Origin: a virus
Reading direction: 5' to 3' (one strand)
IMG/VR virus record: IMGVR_UViG_3300041016_000609
Coordinates: 1 to 31,849 of that record
DNA length: 31,849 bases
This document shows positions 1 to 7,531 of this stretch, in pieces (position 1 is the stretch's first letter; each line of letters starts with the position of its first letter). Below the pieces are notes generated by a model. That model saw only the letters and a program-made list of their open reading frames with translations. It was not told the origin of the DNA and searched no databases. A program made the position numbers and the translations under genes.

Positions 1-91
1 AAATTGATAAATGGCATTGAAAAAAAAAATAAAAGATTTTTCTCGACCTAGGGGGATGGTTGGGGGATGTTTGAGATCCACTACAACGACT

Positions 92-925
92 ATGAAACAC
101 TCCCCCGAATTCGTCGGCCAGCGCCCCGCTTGGCTGACCATCCCCCAGCCAGTACCGACGTCGGATTTATTCCGCGCGATCCTTGGCTACCAGCAGGCCG
201 AGGCCGAGTTTGAGGCCAAGGACGCGACCTTCAAGCGCACCAAGGCTGGGCGCATCAAGGATGCCGACCTTGACGCCTACAAGGTAGTTCAGCGCGAGCG
301 CTTCGTCGCGGCCAAAGACCACGCCAAGGTCATCCAGGAATTCAAGCACGAATGGTTCGGCGATACCTACAGGGTATTTGTCAAGAATCTGCTGGAGGCT
401 TTTCTCGCCTTCGGCCTTGATGGTCACGAAATTCAGACCACGGCCGTCTTTAAGGCGATTGAAGAGAAGTACGGCGCGGACGACTTCTTCACCGATAACT
501 ACTGCCGCGTGAATTACATCAAGATTACTCACGGCTCTATTACGTCGGCCATCCGCGTGGAAATTAATCGCCGCCTGGAATCTATTGCTCTAGACGAGGT
601 GATGTCCAATGGCACGATTAAGGGGTCAATGTGGAGTCGCGTTAAGGCAAAGTTTGCCTATCGCGGCTGGACTGACGAAAGGGACAACGAACCCTTCATC
701 GCGCAGGTCTGCACAGGTCAAGAGGAGATGTGTCCTGTCGCCGCCCGCGACTTCGCGGCCATCCTCCACGAGATGTCCTGGATCGCGGACGGCCTCGCCC
801 AGTTCAATCAGACGCACCAATCTGGCCTATACAGGTACGACTCTGACCGCGACAACGTCTTAATTGACGCCATCGGTTACGATATCACCGAGGTCTCCAT
901 CCCAGACAACCCCGACGAGGCTTAA
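92..925 (+). CDS. Hypothetical phage protein, first gene of the early operon
   Basis: I do not recognise this 277-residue protein. It is soluble-looking, mixed alpha/beta, with an early charged helical stretch (Gln/Glu/Lys/Asp-rich) and many aromatic residues in the middle. There is no membrane segment or signal peptide. The frame is open from an ATG at 11 and has another ATG at 56. Those extra residues are Lys-, Gly- and Thr-rich and look unlike a protein N-terminus. The ATG at 92 follows a CA-rich leader (ctacaacgact) resembling those of other genes in this operon, so I prefer it. It is followed after 4 bases by the next gene. Real gene likely; function unknown; start uncertain. Confidence 0.7.
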   Translation: MKHSPEFVGQRPAWLTIPQPVPTSDLFRAILGYQQAEAEFEAKDATFKRTKAGRIKDADLDAYKVVQRERFVAAKDHAKVIQEFKHEWFGDTYRVFVKNLLEAFLAFGLDGHEIQTTAVFKAIEEKYGADDFFTDNYCRVNYIKITHGSITSAIRVEINRRLESIALDEVMSNGTIKGSMWSRVKAKFAYRGWTDERDNEPFIAQVCTGQEEMCPVAARDFAAILHEMSWIADGLAQFNQTHQSGLYRYDSDRDNVLIDAIGYDITEVSIPDNPDEA

Positions 926-929
926 TCAT

Positions 930-1145
930 ATGAAGCCCTTTACTGTCCTGTTAACTGTCAACGTCGAGTACGTCGTCGAGGCCGAGAGCGCCTCGGCGGC
1001 CTGCTCGCAGATCCAGCGCGAGTTTGACGACGGCTACCACGGCCACAAAGCCGAGGGGTTCGTCCAGGCCATTCCGAACAACTGGGAAGGTTTGCTCGCC
1101 ACCACCAAGCACGTCCAGCCGTGCGACTACGACCTTAATTCCTAA
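930..1145 (+). CDS. Small hypothetical protein, possible paralogue of the next gene
   Basis: This 71-residue protein begins with an ATG 4 bases after the preceding stop. It opens with a beta-strand pattern (FTVLLTVNVEYVVEAES), followed by a helix (SAACSQIQREFDD) and a polar tail. The next gene has the same arrangement: strand, strand, helix ending in an EAFDDAD-like motif. The two look like diverged tandem copies. No catalytic motif or membrane segment is seen. Function unknown. Confidence rests on spacing, GC-rich codon use like the neighbours, and the shared pattern. Confidence 0.65.
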   Translation: MKPFTVLLTVNVEYVVEAESASAACSQIQREFDDGYHGHKAEGFVQAIPNNWEGLLATTKHVQPCDYDLNS

Positions 1146-1149
1146 TCCA

Positions 1150-1362
1150 ATGAGCCAACCCACCAAGAAATACCAAACGTACTTTGTAACGGCGACCATT
1201 GAGGTCACGTTTGAGTGCTTCACGTTCAGCAAAAGCGTCGCGGAATTGAAATTCCAAGAGGCGTTTGACGACGCCGACCAGCGCTTCGATATGCTTGAGA
1301 ACGTAACGCCAGACGTAATCAAAATCGAGAAGGCCGACACCCACCTCGGTAAGGCCGAGTAA
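1150..1362 (+). CDS. Small hypothetical protein, possible paralogue of the preceding gene
   Basis: This 70-residue protein starts at an ATG 4 bases after the preceding stop (leader aatcca). Two beta-type segments (YQTYFVTATIEVTFECFTF) are followed by an amphipathic helix (SVAELKFQEAFDDADQRF) and a short tail. The layout mirrors the preceding 71-residue protein, including an F-D-D motif at the end of the helix. Low-complexity features and membrane segments are absent. Function unknown. It might form a small dimeric fold, but that is inference only. Confidence 0.65.
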   Translation: MSQPTKKYQTYFVTATIEVTFECFTFSKSVAELKFQEAFDDADQRFDMLENVTPDVIKIEKADTHLGKAE

Positions 1363-1380
1363 TTTCCCACCAACACAACA

Positions 1381-1686
1381 ATGAGCAAATCCAAGAACAA
1401 ATCCGAGAAGATCAATATCGTCCCCGACCCCTACGTCGTCCAGCGTATGCTAGAGATCCTGGCCGCCCAGCACGGCGTCGCGATGGAGGCGGCCGCCCGC
1501 GAGGCCGCCACGGCCGAGGGGCTGAAGCAGGAGAAGGTCGATGAGGTCGCCGAGGGCGCTGGCAACGCGGCCTACCACGCCTACTTTAAGGCGCTCAAGG
1601 TCGTCGTGGCCGAGTTGACGTCTGACATCGACGTCAAGGACGTCTACGCGCAGGCCGACGCCCTAGGTAAGGAGCAATCCCGATGA
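1381..1686 (+). CDS. Small Ala/Glu-rich hypothetical protein
   Basis: This 101-residue protein is rich in Ala, Glu, Lys and Val, with a basic N-terminal tail and predominantly helical character. I do not recognise the family. The start ATG is preceded directly by ACAACA with no purine-rich Shine-Dalgarno sequence, a leader shared exactly by three other genes in this operon. The stop overlaps the next start in an ATGA arrangement, which suggests translational coupling. Confidence 0.7.
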   Translation: MSKSKNKSEKINIVPDPYVVQRMLEILAAQHGVAMEAAAREAATAEGLKQEKVDEVAEGAGNAAYHAYFKALKVVVAELTSDIDVKDVYAQADALGKEQSR

Positions 1687-1868
1687 CCGCCACCCGCGTG
1701 ATGGCGATCCTCTACGCCCTGGATAACCCGCCTTCAGCCGACGAGGCCGCGGCGGCGCTCCTGGAGGTCGAGGCGCGCCCAGAATTATTCCTCACTACTG
1801 GTACGGCCTGCGCGGCCTACGAGATGCTGAAGGATTACGTCGAGGGGGGCTTTTCCTGCAATGGCTAA
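1683..1868 (+). CDS. Small Ala-rich hypothetical protein
   Basis: This 61-residue protein is helical and Ala/Glu-rich in the middle. Its start overlaps the previous stop (ATGA) and its end overlaps the next gene by 8 bases, so it fits a tightly coupled operon. No motif is recognised. The short length keeps confidence moderate. Base composition matches its neighbours. Confidence 0.6.
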   Translation: MTATRVMAILYALDNPPSADEAAAALLEVEARPELFLTTGTACAAYEMLKDYVEGGFSCNG

Positions 1869-2343
1869 CCCCCTGCCATTGCTGGCCTTCATCGGCGCGA
1901 CATTCAACCCGACCTTGTCCGATGTGAATCGCGCGGCACTTGCCCACCACCAGTTGGTCGTGGCCGTTGGCAACGTCGAGAGCGGGATGAATTACAACGC
2001 GCTGGGCGACCTGCGCCGCGCTCGCGGGGCTTGGCAGATGTGGGCGTCGGCCTGGATCGACGGCAACGCCCAATTGAAAAAAGAAGGGCGGCCGACGTAT
2101 CCCTATGGGGACTTCCAGAACCCCAAGGCGTCCTACGCGGTGGCCTCGGCGTACCTGCGCGCGTGCGTAGGGCGCTTGGCTAATGCTGGGGTTACCAATC
2201 CAACTCCAGAGCAAATCTACCTTTGCTTTGCAATGGGGTTTAAGAGTTTCTCGGCGTGCGGATTCGATTCAGCGCTTTGCCCACAAAAAAAGGTTGACGC
2301 GGCAAAGAGGGTGAGAAACCTCTTTGACTATGCCACCCGATGA
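1861..2343 (+). CDS. Lysozyme-like / lytic transglycosylase protein, candidate endolysin
   Basis: The 160-residue protein has the lysozyme-superfamily core. A helix ends in the probable catalytic Glu40 (VGNVESGMNYNALGD) and is followed by GAWQM at residues 56-60, the pattern seen in SLT-type transglycosylases (E-S-G, then a GxxQ motif). A later block (FAMGFKSF, near residue 128) fits the end of the same fold. It would cleave peptidoglycan glycan strands. There is no clear signal peptide; the first 12 residues are mildly hydrophobic. It lies in the early operon, about 11 kb from the membrane-protein cassette at the other end of the operon pair. Alternatives are a virion-associated hydrolase, though its position argues against that. 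Confidence 0.75.
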   Translation: MANPLPLLAFIGATFNPTLSDVNRAALAHHQLVVAVGNVESGMNYNALGDLRRARGAWQMWASAWIDGNAQLKKEGRPTYPYGDFQNPKASYAVASAYLRACVGRLANAGVTNPTPEQIYLCFAMGFKSFSACGFDSALCPQKKVDAAKRVRNLFDYATR

Positions 2344-2620
2344 CCTTGAGGAGTACTATCGACTTTTGCAAGACGCCAACGGCGAACTAGAAGAGTCTCT
2401 CTATATGATTTCAAAAGACATCGAAAAACTCCAAGACGAACTGGCGGCCACCAAGGCCGCGCTAGTTCGGGAGAAAAAAGAAAAAAAGAAAATCACCGAG
2501 GCTGGGTGGGTGTTGAACGACGTGCTGGCCGAACTGGTCTGCACCGACCTATGCCCGCAGGCGTGGGTGAAGGACATCAATCGAGCCATTAAGCGCTGGC
2601 ACAAAAATTTCCCAAAATGA
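2330..2620 (+). CDS. Small coiled-coil protein, AG..L family
   Basis: A 96-residue acidic protein. After a short N-terminal region, residues 10-60 form a strong coiled coil rich in Glu, Lys and Leu. Then come a KITEAGWVL motif and a tryptophan-bearing tail (RAIKRWHK). The same order (coiled coil, AG-containing turn, Trp near the end) recurs in genes at 6747, 7030 and 7528. An in-frame TTG at 2324 is possible, but ATG 2330 is preferred. The start overlaps the lysozyme-like gene and the stop overlaps the next start (ATGA). Function unknown. Confidence 0.65.
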   Translation: MPPDDLEEYYRLLQDANGELEESLYMISKDIEKLQDELAATKAALVREKKEKKKITEAGWVLNDVLAELVCTDLCPQAWVKDINRAIKRWHKNFPK

Positions 2621-3060
2621 TTACTTACCTCTGCATCGATCCAGGCGCGAAGGGCGGCGTGGCCTTCCTCAAGAAGGACGGCACGATCCAGGCCGCCGCG
2701 CTACCATCCCTTACCTACGACGCCCTGTCCGAACTGGCTATGGATCAGTACACAGTCGTCATCGAGGACGTCCCTAAATTTGCTGGGCGAATGATTCCCC
2801 AGTCAGCGACGGCCAGTCTGCACTTTGGATTTGGCTACCTGTGTGGTCACTTTGAGGCGCGGGGTTACCGCGTTATCAAGGTGCGCCCGCAGGAGTGGCA
2901 GAAGACCATCGGCCTCGGCACGAAGGGCGACCTCACGTCCTCCCAATGGAAACGCAAGTTACGCGACGAGGCCACCCGCCGCTTCCCCTCCATTTCCGTG
3001 ACCTTGCAGACGGCCGACGCCCTCCTGCTCCTGGATCACGCACGCCAGCATAACCTTTAA
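2617..3060 (+). CDS. RuvC-like Holliday junction resolvase
   Basis: This 147-residue protein has the RNase H-fold resolvase pattern: CIDPG at residues 6-10 with Asp8, a second strand ending VIED with Glu50, and a C-terminal helix TADALLLLDHA with Asp134. These acidic residues would bind metal and cut branched DNA. Length is slightly below cellular RuvC, as in phage versions. It starts by ATGA overlap and sits beside RecT and a RecE-like nuclease, which fits resolution of recombination intermediates or debranching before packaging. Confidence 0.88.
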   Translation: MITYLCIDPGAKGGVAFLKKDGTIQAAALPSLTYDALSELAMDQYTVVIEDVPKFAGRMIPQSATASLHFGFGYLCGHFEARGYRVIKVRPQEWQKTIGLGTKGDLTSSQWKRKLRDEATRRFPSISVTLQTADALLLLDHARQHNL

Positions 3061-3066
3061 ACAACA

Positions 3067-3291
3067 ATGAAAAAACAAATCCACATCCCTGCTATTAAAA
3101 AGTTGAAGCCAGACACCCGCATCGTGGGGGTCTTGGATAAGACTAACTACGTCGTGACAAAGGACGGCCGCGTATTCCGCGAACTCAAGCCGACCACCAT
3201 CAACGCCCGCCACTACTACAACGTACTGCTCGACGGCCGCCTGCGCCGCGTCTCTCGTTCTACCCTGCTGGAGGAGATCAAAAATGTCTGA
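3067..3291 (+). CDS. Small DNA-binding-like protein resembling an HNH/NUMOD N-terminal module
   Basis: This 74-residue basic protein contains the pattern NYVVTKDGRVFREL, then YYNVLLDGRLRRVSRSTLL. That resembles the beta-rich NUMOD4-type module found before the nuclease domain in phage HNH homing endonucleases. No HNH residues follow, so it is either a stand-alone DNA-binding module or a remnant of a homing endonuclease. The start is preceded exactly by ACAACA. The stop overlaps the recT start by 8 bases. Family assignment is tentative. Confidence 0.6.
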   Translation: MKKQIHIPAIKKLKPDTRIVGVLDKTNYVVTKDGRVFRELKPTTINARHYYNVLLDGRLRRVSRSTLLEEIKNV

Positions 3292-4012
3292 AGACATCGT
3301 CCCAGTAGACGTTAAAGCGCTGGAGGTCTATGACCGCATCGGCGACCCGATGCTCGCCATCAAGACCCTAGGCCAGTCCATCTTCCGCTCTGGTATCTTT
3401 GGCGTGGATAAGGTAGAGCAGGGCGAGATTCTCGCGATGCAATGCCTTACCGAGAAGAAGTCGCCGCTGGAATTGGCGCGTACTTATCACTTCATCCAGG
3501 GGCAGTTGGCTATCCGCACGGACGCCCTCCTCGCCAAGTTTAACCTTATTGGCGGCAACGTCACCTGGATCACCCGCAACGACACTCTGGTTGAGGCCGA
3601 GTTCGCAAAGGGCATTAACAAAGCGCTCATCCGTGCAACCATTGAAGAGTACACTATCAATGGCACGGCGCTTGGTAAGGACGGCAAGATTAAGGAGAAC
3701 TGGAAGAAGTGGCCGCGCCGTATGCTGACCGCCCGCGCTATCTCCGAGGGTGTCCGTCTCATTGCCCCAGAGTGTTGTTTCGGCGTGGCCGTCTCCGACG
3801 ATGCCATTGACATCCCTCATACCTCTAGGCATAGTACCTCTTACGACGTCCGCTCCATCATCCCGCAAGGGAAGGAGGAAGCCGCCGTCATTGTATTAAA
3901 GAAAGTCGGTATGCTCCAGGAGGGGCAGGGGCTTGACGACATCAACCTTAACGACGCAAAGGCGGTCATAAAAAACCGCGAAGGATTTATCAACTCTATC
4001 AACAACCTATGA
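3284..4012 (+). CDS. recT: RecT-family single-strand annealing protein
   Basis: This 242-residue protein shows RecT-family blocks: LARTYHFIQGQLAIRTDALLA from about residue 64, and WPRRMLTARAISEGVRLIAP from about residue 143 with the conserved Arg-rich helix. RecT anneals complementary single strands during recombination-dependent replication. A good Shine-Dalgarno-like stretch (ggaggag) lies just before the ATG, inside the preceding gene. It overlaps the downstream nuclease gene by 4 bases (ATGA), the usual RecE/RecT pairing although in RecT-first order. Confidence 0.88.
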   Translation: MSEDIVPVDVKALEVYDRIGDPMLAIKTLGQSIFRSGIFGVDKVEQGEILAMQCLTEKKSPLELARTYHFIQGQLAIRTDALLAKFNLIGGNVTWITRNDTLVEAEFAKGINKALIRATIEEYTINGTALGKDGKIKENWKKWPRRMLTARAISEGVRLIAPECCFGVAVSDDAIDIPHTSRHSTSYDVRSIIPQGKEEAAVIVLKKVGMLQEGQGLDDINLNDAKAVIKNREGFINSINNL

Positions 4013-4791
4013 CCTACAAAGAAACCGAAGCGCTCTCGTACAGCGGCTCGAAACAGATCCTCAAGTCGCCAGCGCACTTCAAGGCTTGGCTGACCGCCGA
4101 GCAGAAGGACACGCCCGCTTTTAAGATGGGCAGGCTCATCCACCTTTCCGCTCTCCAGCAGGAAGAGTTCCAGCGCATCGTCCACGTCCAGCCCGACGTG
4201 GATCGCCGCACGAAGGACGGCAAGGCCGCCTACGAAGCGTTCAAGGCTGGCCTGCCTGCCGACGCCGAAATCATCGATGCCGAAGACTTGGCAACGATCC
4301 AGGGCGTCACCGCGAGTGTCCAGGCGGCTTTCCTACACCTTGAAATTGATAAGTCGGTCTATGAGGCAGAGAAACCTATCTACGGCGTTTACAACGGCGT
4401 GAACATCAAGGGTCGTTTAGACCTTATCACCAAGATTCGCGGGTGCGAGGCTCGCTATGTCATCGACGTGAAGTCGTGTGAGGACGCAAGCCCCGCCGCG
4501 TTTGCCCGCGATATCGCCAATTATGGCTACCACATCCAGCAGGCGTTCTATTCCACGCTTGCAGAAACTGGCCGTAACTACCTCATCGTGGCCGTTGAAA
4601 AGAAAGCGCCATACGCTTGGCGCATCTACAGCCTGTCCGAGGAGACCATCAAGGCTGGTCAAGAATTGATGGACATCGCCGTCAACACTTACAAGATGTC
4701 CAATGCATTCGGTAACTGGCGCGGGTACAATCCCGACGCTACCGAAATCTCCATCCCCAAGTGGGCGCTTAACCCAGACGTAATTTCCTAA
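4009..4791 (+). CDS. RecE-like PD-(D/E)XK exonuclease
   Basis: A 260-residue protein with the phage RecE/DUF3799-type layout: N-terminal SGSKQILKSPAHFKAW, GRLIH with His45, then Glu120, KGRLDLI with Asp138, VIDVKS with Asp153 and Lys155, and YHIQQAFY at 174-181. These match the exonuclease active site, which digests one strand of double-stranded DNA to feed RecT. Start overlaps recT by ATGA. The protein is close in size to the isolated nuclease domain of RecE, not the long E. coli form. Confidence 0.87.
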   Translation: MTYKETEALSYSGSKQILKSPAHFKAWLTAEQKDTPAFKMGRLIHLSALQQEEFQRIVHVQPDVDRRTKDGKAAYEAFKAGLPADAEIIDAEDLATIQGVTASVQAAFLHLEIDKSVYEAEKPIYGVYNGVNIKGRLDLITKIRGCEARYVIDVKSCEDASPAAFARDIANYGYHIQQAFYSTLAETGRNYLIVAVEKKAPYAWRIYSLSEETIKAGQELMDIAVNTYKMSNAFGNWRGYNPDATEISIPKWALNPDVIS

Positions 4792-4822
4792 CCCAAAACC
4801 AAAACCAAAACCCATACACAAT
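4792..4822 (+). repeat. CA-rich leader with three tandem CCAAAA units
   Basis: The gap between the nuclease stop and the next start holds three tandem CCAAAA hexamers (4793-4810) and then a CA-rich stretch up to the ATG. There is no Shine-Dalgarno sequence. It is predicted to be unstructured and matches the CA-rich leaders before other starts in this operon. Confidence 0.7.
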
Positions 4823-5281
4823 ATGTCATTCAAGTTCGATCCAAACGGCGCTCAAGAGCGCAAGTACATCACCAAGCCTGGAATCTACGAGGTCGTAGTG
4901 AAGGCGTTCTCCACCTCGTTCCTCCCGCCGCGCAACGACTTCTACGTCCGCATCGCGCTGGAAAGCACCGAGGGCGAGAGCGTGTTCGCTGACATCTTCC
5001 AGAAGGCCGAGAAGAACGGCAGTCACGAGCGCCTCAACCAGTTCGTGGCGGCCACGGCCTCCAAACACGAAATCGAGAAGTACCTCGCCGCTGGCGAAAT
5101 CAATCTCGACGGCGTCGAAGGCGAAGACTGGGTCAAGTTGATTACGGAGCGCGCCATCGGCCGCCGCCTCAAGGTCAAGGTGACCGAGCGCAAGTACGTC
5201 AAGAAGGACGGCACGGAGGGCGTTGCCTACCAAGGCTCGTTCTTCTTCCGTCATCCAGACGGCTCTGAACTTCCGTTCTAA
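4823..5281 (+). CDS. DUF669-like, probable single-stranded DNA-binding protein
   Basis: The 152-residue protein starts SFKFDPNGAQERKYITKPGIYEV, the usual opening of DUF669-type phage proteins. A beta-rich core and a lysine-rich segment (KVKVTERKYVKKDG) follow. These proteins are often found next to RecT or helicase genes and are thought to bind single-stranded DNA. There is no acidic C-terminal tail of the bacterial SSB type. Its place between the recombination pair and a helicase supports the role. The family match is by pattern memory only. Confidence 0.72.
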   Translation: MSFKFDPNGAQERKYITKPGIYEVVVKAFSTSFLPPRNDFYVRIALESTEGESVFADIFQKAEKNGSHERLNQFVAATASKHEIEKYLAAGEINLDGVEGEDWVKLITERAIGRRLKVKVTERKYVKKDGTEGVAYQGSFFFRHPDGSELPF

Positions 5282-5286
5282 CCAAG

Positions 5287-6750
5287 ATGTCGGTTATAGC
5301 CACCCAACCGACTATTCGTCCGTACCAAGAGCAGGCCGTTCAGGCTTGCCTTGGTGCGTTATCGAAATCAGTTAACCCCCTGCTAGTCGCACCGACTGGC
5401 GCGGGGAAGACTGTTATGGCTTCCGAACTGATGCGCAGGTGGCAGAGCGCAACAGGGAAGCCTTGTTTCTTCTTTGCCCACCGCTCCGAGTTGCTTGACC
5501 AAGCGCAAGCCACGATGGATCGGGCTGGGGTGAAGGGGCAAGCCCTGTCCGTTTTTCAGAAGGATTTCTCGGCCGTGGAAGGCAGGGAGGGGGGGCTTTG
5601 CGTATTTGATGAAGCCCACCACGCCGTCGCGTCCTCTTGGAAGAACGTACAGGCTAACTTTAAAGGCCAGTCCGTCGCCATCACGGCGACGCCAGACCGC
5701 CTGGATCGTCAGAAGATTGAGACCGCTGGGTTCGCACAGGTGTTTCAGATTCCGATTCGTGAACTAATCGCCGATGGGTATCTAGTACGCCCGCTGGCGC
5801 AGAAACTGGCCGTCAGTATCTGCGACAATATCATCGAGAACTACGACGACGCCATCGAACAGGTAGCGCGCAACGTCGTGGACGAGTTCTGGCGCTACAA
5901 CCGAAAGAAGGCCATCATCTTCCTGCCTAGCGTCGATGCGTCGAAGCGCTTCAATGCCGCCCTGCGCGAGATTGGCGTCAGTTCTGGTCACCTGGACGGC
6001 ACGTCTGGTAAGTACCGCGCGCAGGGCGTGGAGAACTTTAAGAACGGCGACACCCAGTTCCTGTGCAACGTGTCCCTGTTCACCGAGGGGTTCGACTGTC
6101 CCGAAGTGGATTGCGTTGTCCTCCTGCGCGAGACCAAGTCGCGCGCCTTGTGGTCACAGATGATTGGCCGTGGCCTGCGCTCATTCCCAGATAAAAAAGA
6201 CTGCCTCATTCTTGACCCTCTATGGGTCAGCGGCACGCATACGCTCCAACCTGCGGACGCCTTTACGGATCACCCAGACGCCCAATGCAAGCCTCGCCTA
6301 GGTCAGTCAGACCCTATGGCCGACGCGCAGGTGGAGGATTCGCAGGCCGAAGAGCGCCTGCTAAAGCGCATTAAGCAGGAGCAGAACAAGAAGGATGCCA
6401 AGGATGCCGCCGCAAGGGGTTTGATTGACCTGTCCGTGGTAACACCCCTGTTCGGCTTCATCCCGCCTCCAACGTCCAGCACGACCCCTATGACGCGCTA
6501 CCAGAAGGAAGCCCTGGAGCGTTTTCAAATTTACGCCAGCGATAGTCTGTCGGAGGCGCACGCCGCCTACATCCTTTCCAAGATGCGCGAGCGCGTCGCC
6601 CTCCAACTAGCAACTGTCAAGCAGGTCAAGAAACTGCGCCAGTTCGGCCACCGCAACGCCGATGGCTACACCTTTGAACAGGCCACAAAGGCTATCGGCA
6701 CGGACTGGCGGATCTCTGGCCGCAACAAATTCCGAAAAACATTCCGATGA
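5287..6750 (+). CDS. Superfamily 2 DEAD/DEAH-box helicase
   Basis: This 487-residue protein has a Q-like motif (IRPYQEQA), Walker A PTGAGKT at 36-42, DEAH at 108-111, TAT at 133-135 and motif VI QMIGRGLRS at 291-299. Those are all needed for an ATP-driven helicase or translocase of the phage UvsW/RadD-like type. The C-terminal 150 residues are Lys/Glu-rich and less conserved. The leader is only 5 bases, without a clear Shine-Dalgarno sequence. It probably unwinds or remodels branched DNA together with the RecT and RuvC-like proteins. Confidence 0.9.
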   Translation: MSVIATQPTIRPYQEQAVQACLGALSKSVNPLLVAPTGAGKTVMASELMRRWQSATGKPCFFFAHRSELLDQAQATMDRAGVKGQALSVFQKDFSAVEGREGGLCVFDEAHHAVASSWKNVQANFKGQSVAITATPDRLDRQKIETAGFAQVFQIPIRELIADGYLVRPLAQKLAVSICDNIIENYDDAIEQVARNVVDEFWRYNRKKAIIFLPSVDASKRFNAALREIGVSSGHLDGTSGKYRAQGVENFKNGDTQFLCNVSLFTEGFDCPEVDCVVLLRETKSRALWSQMIGRGLRSFPDKKDCLILDPLWVSGTHTLQPADAFTDHPDAQCKPRLGQSDPMADAQVEDSQAEERLLKRIKQEQNKKDAKDAAARGLIDLSVVTPLFGFIPPPTSSTTPMTRYQKEALERFQIYASDSLSEAHAAYILSKMRERVALQLATVKQVKKLRQFGHRNADGYTFEQATKAIGTDWRISGRNKFRKTFR

Positions 6751-7061
6751 ACCAAGAAGAATTTAACGAGATTTTAACGGCATATCGCCTTAAATCATTT
6801 CACGCAGAAGAGCGCATCAAGCGCCTGGAGGCAACCTTGGCCGAAGAGAGGGAGAAGAACAAGCACGTTGATGCTATCGTATCTTCTTCTGATGTTTCGG
6901 TTGACGAACTGAAAAGGAAGGTAAAACTTCTTGAAGCCGCAGGAGACGAAATCGTCGCGTCCGCATCTTTTAGCCGTATGGCTAAATCGATGTCCGTCTG
7001 GCAGAAACTACGAAATTTACCCAACAACAATGAGCAACCCAATGGACAGTATACTGAATAA
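6747..7061 (+). CDS. Small coiled-coil protein
   Basis: A 104-residue charged protein. Residues 12-68 form a coiled coil with RIKRLEATLAEEREK, followed by LLEAAGDEI and a Trp-containing segment (MSVWQKLRN). It is the second member of the local coiled coil/AGD/Trp family. It begins by ATGA overlap with the helicase and its last 32 bases overlap the next gene, which starts in another frame. Function unknown. Such proteins are common small early products in phages. Confidence 0.65.
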   Translation: MNQEEFNEILTAYRLKSFHAEERIKRLEATLAEEREKNKHVDAIVSSSDVSVDELKRKVKLLEAAGDEIVASASFSRMAKSMSVWQKLRNLPNNNEQPNGQYTE

Positions 7062-7284
7062 TGCGCTGAATCAACTTCAGACCAGTAATGAACTCGTCGC
7101 CGCCAAGGCAACGATTTCGCGCCTGGAATCTGAAGTTAAAAAACTCAACGAGGAACTTGATGCTCGCAGGACGATTCAGTCCACGTTGCGCGAGGCTGGC
7201 GATGACCTCTGGTATTGCTTGCGCCACCGCAAGGAAGACCCGACTGATGCCATCGAAGAATGGCAGGAGGTGCGAAATGTCTAA
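7030..7284 (+). CDS. Small coiled-coil protein
   Basis: This 84-residue protein has a coiled coil (ISRLESEVKKLNEELDARR) followed by LREAGDDLWYCL and a Trp-bearing C-terminus (AIEEWQEVRN), the same order as its neighbours. The ATG lies inside the preceding gene and is preceded exactly by ACAACA, without a Shine-Dalgarno sequence. The frame is open further upstream to 6931, but that part has the composition of a shadow of the preceding gene. Function unknown. Confidence 0.65.
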   Translation: MSNPMDSILNNALNQLQTSNELVAAKATISRLESEVKKLNEELDARRTIQSTLREAGDDLWYCLRHRKEDPTDAIEEWQEVRNV

Positions 7285-7531
7285 ATACATCCCAGTCGAT
7301 CCAGACAAGTGGGTCGAGATGGTTAAGGCTATGTCCGAAGTGGTCGTCCTAAAAGCCGAGGTGGAACGTCTGAACAAGAAGATCCTGGACGACGCTAACC
7401 TTCCATTTGGTATGGGCGGCACTAGCCTTCTGAAGGATCTACACGACAGGCTGACGGCTCATCGCTATTTCTGCGCCAAGTACGGCTTCCAAAGTGAACA
7501 GATTGAAAAAGGAGATCCGAAAATCGTATGA
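7277..7531 (+). CDS. Small hypothetical protein with short coiled coil
   Basis: An 84-residue protein with a short heptad segment (VVVLKAEVERLNKKI) followed by a Gly-rich turn and a helical tail containing HRYFCAKYGF. The start is chosen because a strong Shine-Dalgarno sequence (ggaggt, about 7266-7271) lies 5 bases upstream, within the end of the preceding gene. The upstream part of this open frame is a shadow. The stop overlaps the next ATG. Function unknown. Confidence 0.6.
   Translation: MSKYIPVDPDKWVEMVKAMSEVVVLKAEVERLNKKILDDANLPFGMGGTSLLKDLHDRLTAHRYFCAKYGFQSEQIEKGDPKIV

Noticed and set aside
951-1415. Long frame on the minus strand across the first small genes
   Set aside because: It runs antisense through three coupled genes and has no recognisable sequence.
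3368-3868. Minus-strand 166-residue frame in recT
   Set aside because: Antisense shadow of a well-supported RecT gene; no motif.
4417-4833. Minus-strand frame in the RecE-like gene
   Set aside because: Antisense shadow; GFGFGLG start derives from the CCAAAA repeats read backwards.
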